DNA of 19,988 nt from Solirubrobacterales bacterium. Its GTDB lineage: Bacteria > Actinomycetota > Thermoleophilia > Solirubrobacterales > Solirubrobacteraceae. This document shows, piece after piece, positions 16,929 to 19,988 of the stretch (its first letter is position 1; every line of letters starts with the position of its first letter). The stretch covers positions 1-19,988 of the forward strand of contig JAOPZU010000192.1 of the NCBI GenBank assembly GCA_025963955.1. The letters are read 5' to 3'. The notes beneath the pieces were generated by a model, which was not told where the DNA came from, ran no database searches, and saw nothing but the letters and a program-made list of their open reading frames with translations. A program made the position numbers and the translations under genes.

Positions 16929-17693
16929 TCAGATCGGGTTCGGGATGTCGACGAACTCGTGCTCGAGCCCGAACCGGTCGGCGAGCAGCTCGCCGAGGCG
17001 GCGCACGCCGAAGCGCTCGGTCGCGTGGTGGCCGGCGGCCAGGAAGGTGATGCCGTAGTCCCGCGCGACGGCCATCACGCGCTCGGACGGCTCGCCGGTG
17101 AGGAACGCGTCGAGCCCGGCGGCGAGCGCATCGTGGACGTGATCGGCGGCGGCGCCGGAGACGATGCCGATCGTGCGCACCGGATCCGGGCCGTCCAGGA
17201 ACGCGAGCGGCTCCCGGCCCTCGGTGGCCTCCCGCACGCGCGCGACAAGCTCGTCGCGCGGGATGCCGTCGCCGGGGAACGTCGCCGCCACGCCCAAAGG
17301 AGCGTTCTTGAACGACGCGAACGGCACCCACGACGTGGCGCCGAGCGCCTGCGCGAGAAGGGCGTTGTTCCCGTGCTCCTGGTGGCCGTCGAGTGGCAGG
17401 TGGTAGGCCGCGAGCGCCATGTCGTGGTCGAACAGCAGGCGCAGCCGGCGCACCGCGACGGCGTCCAGGGCGCGCGAGCCGCTGTTCCAGAAGAGGCCGT
17501 GGTGGACCAGCACGAGGTCGGCGTCACGGGCGGCGGCGGCCTCGAACAGCTCGACGTGCGCGGAGACGCCGGTCACGACCCGCCGGACCTCGCGCGGCCC
17601 CGGCACCTGCAGGCCGTTCGGGCAGTAGTCGGCGAAGTCGCCGGGGCGCAGCAGCTCGTCGAGGGCGCCGAGAACAGTGTCGATGCTGGTCAT
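16929..17693 (-). CDS. Nif3-like dinuclear metal centre protein (YbgI/DUF34 family)
   Basis: The 254-residue protein has the complete Nif3 family signature. DYCPNGLQVPG (22-32), VHHGLFW (His64, His65), YHLPLDGH (Asp102) and the C-terminal GHHATERFG (His222, Glu226) form the two-metal site. These proteins form hexameric toroids. The family was once annotated GTP cyclohydrolase I type 2, but its physiological reaction is not settled. I chose ATG 17693 (MTSIDTVLGALDELL) as the usual family start; the frame stays open upstream to 17792 without conserved sequence. No clear -10 element or ribosome binding site is seen. It heads a two-gene operon with the acyl-CoA ligase and is divergent from the 87-residue gene. 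Confidence 0.93.
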   Translation of the reverse strand: MTSIDTVLGALDELLRPGDFADYCPNGLQVPGPREVRRVVTGVSAHVELFEAAAARDADLVLVHHGLFWNSGSRALDAVAVRRLRLLFDHDMALAAYHLPLDGHQEHGNNALLAQALGATSWVPFASFKNAPLGVAATFPGDGIPRDELVARVREATEGREPLAFLDGPDPVRTIGIVSGAAADHVHDALAAGLDAFLTGEPSERVMAVARDYGITFLAAGHHATERFGVRRLGELLADRFGLEHEFVDIPNPI

Positions 17694-17805
17694 GGGGGCA
17701 GGAGAGCGTTTGCGGGAGGGGAGAGGCGAAGACCGCGCTCCCCAGTCTCGCACCGATCCGACGAAGCTCACTTTGCGGCGCGCAGGCCGCACGCGCGGTG
17801 GCCGG

Positions 17806-17811
17806 TATCGT
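17806..17811 (+). promoter_or_regulatory. -10 element (TATCGT) of the 87-residue gene
   Basis: TATCGT matches TANNNT and ends 9 nt before TTG 17821, the spacing seen at secY, adk and the patatin gene. It lies in the 127-nt divergent gap between nif3 (17693) and this gene; I see nothing else distinct in that gap. Confidence 0.45.
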
Positions 17812-17820
17812 CAGCGGGCG

Positions 17821-18084
17821 TTGAGCCCGTCCGACACCCCTGAGCCGGCCGACAGCCTGCTGGAGTCGCTGACCGACACGAGCCTGTACTCGATCGGCGC
17901 GTACTTCTGCGACCGGCATCCGGACCTGATGGAGGACGTCGTCGACCAGGCCGACCAGATCGAGCGGCTCGGCTTGCAGCGCTGGGCCCAGCGTGAGGAG
18001 ATCGGCGTGGACGCGGCGTTCCAGACGCTCATCACCGGGCTGGCGGTGCGGTACTTCAAGGCGGTCGCGGGCGGCGGCGCGTGA
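17821..18084 (+). CDS. Hypothetical protein, 87 residues
   Basis: I do not recognise this protein. From TTG 17821 it begins MSPSDTPEPADSLLESLTD and is acidic and probably all-helical, with segments TSLYSIGAYFCDRHPDLMED, VVDQADQIERLGLQRWAQRE and VDAAFQTLITGLAVRYFKAV. There is one Cys, no signal peptide and no membrane helix. The frame extends upstream to 17677, but that part is antisense to nif3 and low in plausibility. The -10 element 9 nt before TTG makes 17821 the best start. It stands alone between nif3 (divergent) and tRNA-Pro. The regular heptad-like spacing of hydrophobic residues suggests a small structural or protein-binding domain, but this is a guess. Confidence 0.65.
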   Translation: MSPSDTPEPADSLLESLTDTSLYSIGAYFCDRHPDLMEDVVDQADQIERLGLQRWAQREEIGVDAAFQTLITGLAVRYFKAVAGGGA

Positions 18085-18119
18085 AGCGCGCCGTCGACGC
18101 ACGCGATCGGCGAACGTGG

Positions 18120-18125
18120 GATACT
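18120..18125 (+). promoter_or_regulatory. Possible -10 element (GATACT) of tRNA-Pro
   Basis: GATACT ends 13 nt before the tRNA 5' end, leaving room for a short 5' leader removed by RNase P. TCGACG at 18094-18099 is a poor and distant -35 candidate. Confidence 0.35.
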
Positions 18126-18138
18126 GGTGGAGTCTCAT

Positions 18139-18214
<76 letters not shown>

Positions 18215-18260
18215 GGAACAGAGCAGGACCGCGGTCGACGACCCAGCCGCGGGCAGCACC

Positions 18261-18287
18261 CAGAAGCCCCGCACCGCGGGGCTTCTG
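18261..18287 (+). terminator. Hairpin terminator downstream of tRNA-Pro
   Basis: CAGAAGCCCCGC (18261-18272), loop ACC, GCGGGGCTTCTG (18276-18287): a perfect 12-bp stem with a 3-nt loop. The following bases are CCGTTCC, so only a trace of a T-tract is present. It insulates tRNA-Pro from psuG. Confidence 0.7.
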
Positions 18288-18329
18288 CCGTTCCGGGGGC
18301 GATCAATGGTGTCCCGGCGCGCCAGGCTC

Positions 18330-18335
18330 TACCGT
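18330..18335 (+). promoter_or_regulatory. -10 element (TACCGT) of a leaderless psuG promoter
   Basis: TACCGT ends 7 nt before the psuG GTG at 18343 and is identical to the element proposed for dacB. There is no ribosome binding site. Confidence 0.45.
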
Positions 18336-18342
18336 CCCGGCC

Positions 18343-19260
18343 GTGCTTCCCGCGTGGTCCGTCGCCCCCGAGATCGCCGCCGCGCTGCGCGACGGCGGAC
18401 CGGTCGTCGCCCTCGAGTCCACGATCGTCTCGCACGGCCTGCCGCGCCCGGACAACCTGCGCATCGCGCGCGAGATCGAGCAGGCGGTGCGCGACGCGGG
18501 AGCCGTCCCCGCCACCGTCGCGCTCGTCGACGGCGTCGTGCGTGTCGGGCTTGACGAGGCGGCCCTGGAGGCGATCGCGCTGCGCGAGGGGGTCGTGAAG
18601 TGCTCCGCGCGGGACCTGGCGGTCGCGGCGGCCCGCGGCGCCACGGGCGCGACCACCGTTGCGGCGACCGCCCACGTGGCCGCGCTCGCCGGTATCGGCC
18701 TCTTCGCCACCGGCGGCCTGGGTGGCGTGCACCGCGAAGCGCGCGAGACGTGGGACGAGTCCGCGGACCTCGTCGCCCTCGCCCGCACGTCGATCTGCGT
18801 CGTCTGCGCGGGGGTGAAGTCGATCCTCGACGTGGCGGCGACGCTTGAGCGCCTGGAGACCCTGGGCGTGTCCGTCGTCGGCTACGGCACGGACCGCTTC
18901 CCCGGCTTCTACCTCGCGGACTCGGGCCACGGGCTCACCTGGCGGGTCGACGCGCCCGAGGAGGTCGCGGCCATCCTGCGCGCGCGGACCGCCCTGGCGC
19001 TCGAGGGAACGGCGCTCGTCGTCGCGAACCCGATCGCGGAGACCGACCAGCTGGATCCCGCGCTGCACGCGGCGGTGCTGGAGGAGGCGCTGGGCGCGGC
19101 CGACGCGGCGGGCATCCACGGGCGCGACGTGACGCCGTTCCTGCTCGCGCGCTTCCACGAGCGCACGGGTGGCGCGTCGCTGGAGGCGAACGTGCGGCTC
19201 GTCCTCGCGAACGCACGGCTCGCGGCCCGGATCGCGGTCGCCGCCGCCGCCGACGCATGA
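18343..19260 (+). CDS. psuG: Pseudouridine-5'-phosphate glycosidase
   Basis: PsuG splits pseudouridine 5'-phosphate into uracil and ribose 5-phosphate, breaking the C-C glycosidic bond, in the cytoplasm. The 305-residue protein has the family length and all signature stretches: [16 protein letters not shown] (Glu25), VKCSARDL (Lys86), [16 protein letters not shown] (His130), [15 protein letters not shown] (Lys159), [14 protein letters not shown] and [12 protein letters not shown]. Lys86 and Lys159 correspond to the substrate-contacting lysines of the E. coli enzyme by motif position. The start GTG 18343 gives the usual N-terminus; upstream the frame runs through the tRNA gene and is not coding. 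The stop overlaps the next gene's ATG (ATGA), forming a psuG-psuK-like operon. Confidence 0.95.
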   Translation: MLPAWSVAPEIAAALRDGGPVVALESTIVSHGLPRPDNLRIAREIEQAVRDAGAVPATVALVDGVVRVGLDEAALEAIALREGVVKCSARDLAVAAARGATGATTVAATAHVAALAGIGLFATGGLGGVHREARETWDESADLVALARTSICVVCAGVKSILDVAATLERLETLGVSVVGYGTDRFPGFYLADSGHGLTWRVDAPEEVAAILRARTALALEGTALVVANPIAETDQLDPALHAAVLEEALGAADAAGIHGRDVTPFLLARFHERTGGASLEANVRLVLANARLAARIAVAAAADA

Positions 19261-19988
19261 CCCCCGCCGGCCGCGTCGTCGTGGTCGGGGACGTGATGGT
19301 CGACGTGTCCGCGACGGCGTCCGTCCCGCTCGTGCGGGGCTCGGACGCTCCCGCGGACGTCCGCTTCCGCGGGGGCGGCAGCGGGGCCAACGTCGCCGCG
19401 TGGCTCGCCGCGAGCGGCGTCCCGACGACGCTCATCGGTCGCGTCGGGGACGACCCGGCCGGCCGGGCGGACACCGCCGCCCTGCGGTCGGCGGGCGTCG
19501 ACGTGCGGCTCGCGGTGGACCCGCGACTGCCGACGGGCACGTGCGTGACGATCGTCGAGCCGGACGGGGAGCGCACCTTCCTCCCGGATCGCGGCGCGAA
19601 CCGCGCGCTCACGCTCGAGGACCTGGCGGCGGACCTCTTCGTCGACCAAGGCGGGCACCTGCACCTCAGCGGGTACGTGCTGCTGGACGACGGCCCGGGG
19701 CGTGCCGCGGGGCTCGCGGCGCTCCGGCTCGCGACGTCGGCGGGCATGACGATCTCCGTCGACCCGTCCTCCAGTGGTCCGCTGCGGAGCGTCGGCCGGC
19801 AGGCGTTCCTCGAGTGGACGGCCGGGACCCACGTCCTGCTGCCGAACGCGGACGAGCTGCTCGCCCTCACCGGCGAGGCGGACCCCGCGGAGGGTGCCCG
19901 GCGGCTGGTGGCCGCGGCCGGGTGCCGGGAGGTCGTCGTGACGCTCGGGGCCCACGGGGCGCTGTGGACCGACGGCTTGCGGACGCTC
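19257..19988 (+). CDS. PfkB-family carbohydrate/nucleoside kinase, probable pseudouridine kinase (partial, 3' end outside window)
   Basis: 244 residues are visible before the window ends. The ribokinase/PfkB fold is clear: [13 protein letters not shown] at the N-terminus, the Gly-rich [15 protein letters not shown] (PfkB signature 1 region), [12 protein letters not shown], the strand ISVDPSS and the [13 protein letters not shown] region. [12 protein letters not shown] precedes the anion-hole/catalytic DTxGAGD motif, which lies beyond the window. ATG 19257 overlaps the psuG stop by 4 nt, so translation is probably coupled. Phosphorylation of pseudouridine is the step before PsuG, so psuK is the likely role. 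The family also includes ribokinase and other sugar kinases, and the deciding residues cannot be checked here. Confidence 0.85.
   Translation, partial: MTPAGRVVVVGDVMVDVSATASVPLVRGSDAPADVRFRGGGSGANVAAWLAASGVPTTLIGRVGDDPAGRADTAALRSAGVDVRLAVDPRLPTGTCVTIVEPDGERTFLPDRGANRALTLEDLAADLFVDQGGHLHLSGYVLLDDGPGRAAGLAALRLATSAGMTISVDPSSSGPLRSVGRQAFLEWTAGTHVLLPNADELLALTGEADPAEGARRLVAAAGCREVVVTLGAHGALWTDGLRTL

Noticed and set aside
16915..17331. Upstream extension of the acyl-CoA ligase frame
   Set aside because: It is antisense-style low-complexity sequence within nif3; ATG 16914 has a strong ribosome binding site.

Overview
The window is very GC-rich chromosomal DNA with dense, mostly core genes. Gene content (spc/alpha ribosomal operons ending in rpoA-rplQ-truA, then surE-ligA) and base composition point to a high-GC actinobacterium. 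The best guess is Thermoleophilia (Solirubrobacterales-like), judged mainly from the overall protein style and the unusual LigA OB-fold sequence. This placement is inference; no database was searched. I see no mobile element, CRISPR array, phage gene or obvious transferred island.

Layout. (1) 1-2266, end of the spc operon: the 3' tail of what is probably rpsE, then rpmD, rplO and secY. (2) 2329-3820: adk and map. infA, which usually follows map in actinobacteria, is not here. (3) 3871-6983, alpha operon: promoter, a possible 35-codon leader ORF, then rpmJ, rpsM, rpsK, rpsD, rpoA and rplQ, closed by a branched GC-rich hairpin. (4) 7081-10798: truA, surE and ligA on the plus strand. (5) 10818-13416: a DacB/PBP4-type D-Ala-D-Ala carboxypeptidase gene on the minus strand, divergent from a patatin-like phospholipase gene. 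(6) 13442-17693, minus strand: two two-gene units, nif3-like plus long-chain acyl-CoA ligase, and a 158-residue membrane protein plus a HisC-like aminotransferase. (7) 17821-19988: an 87-residue unknown protein, tRNA-Pro(CGG) with a strong hairpin behind it, then the pseudouridine-catabolism pair psuG and a pfkB-type kinase (psuK-like, cut by the window end).

The most consistent structure outside the genes is regulatory. Almost every gene that heads a transcription unit has a TANNNT (-10 type) hexamer ending 6-9 nt before its start codon, with no Shine-Dalgarno sequence. Most of the operon-internal genes (rpmD, rplO, rpmJ, rpsM, rpsD, rpoA, rplQ, the acyl-CoA ligase) have purine-rich ribosome binding sites. 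This implies widespread leaderless transcription, and it fixes several non-ATG starts (GTG for adk, surE, psuG and the membrane protein; TTG for truA and the 87-residue protein). Applying the same rule to the alpha operon predicts a leaderless GTG-started 35-codon ORF whose stop overlaps the rpmJ start. That is the most interesting candidate for something undescribed here.

Transcription-unit ends are marked by strong GC hairpins without T-tracts. Similar hairpins also sit inside the ribosomal operons, between rplO and secY and between rpsD and rpoA, where they could adjust secY and rpoA expression relative to the ribosomal proteins.
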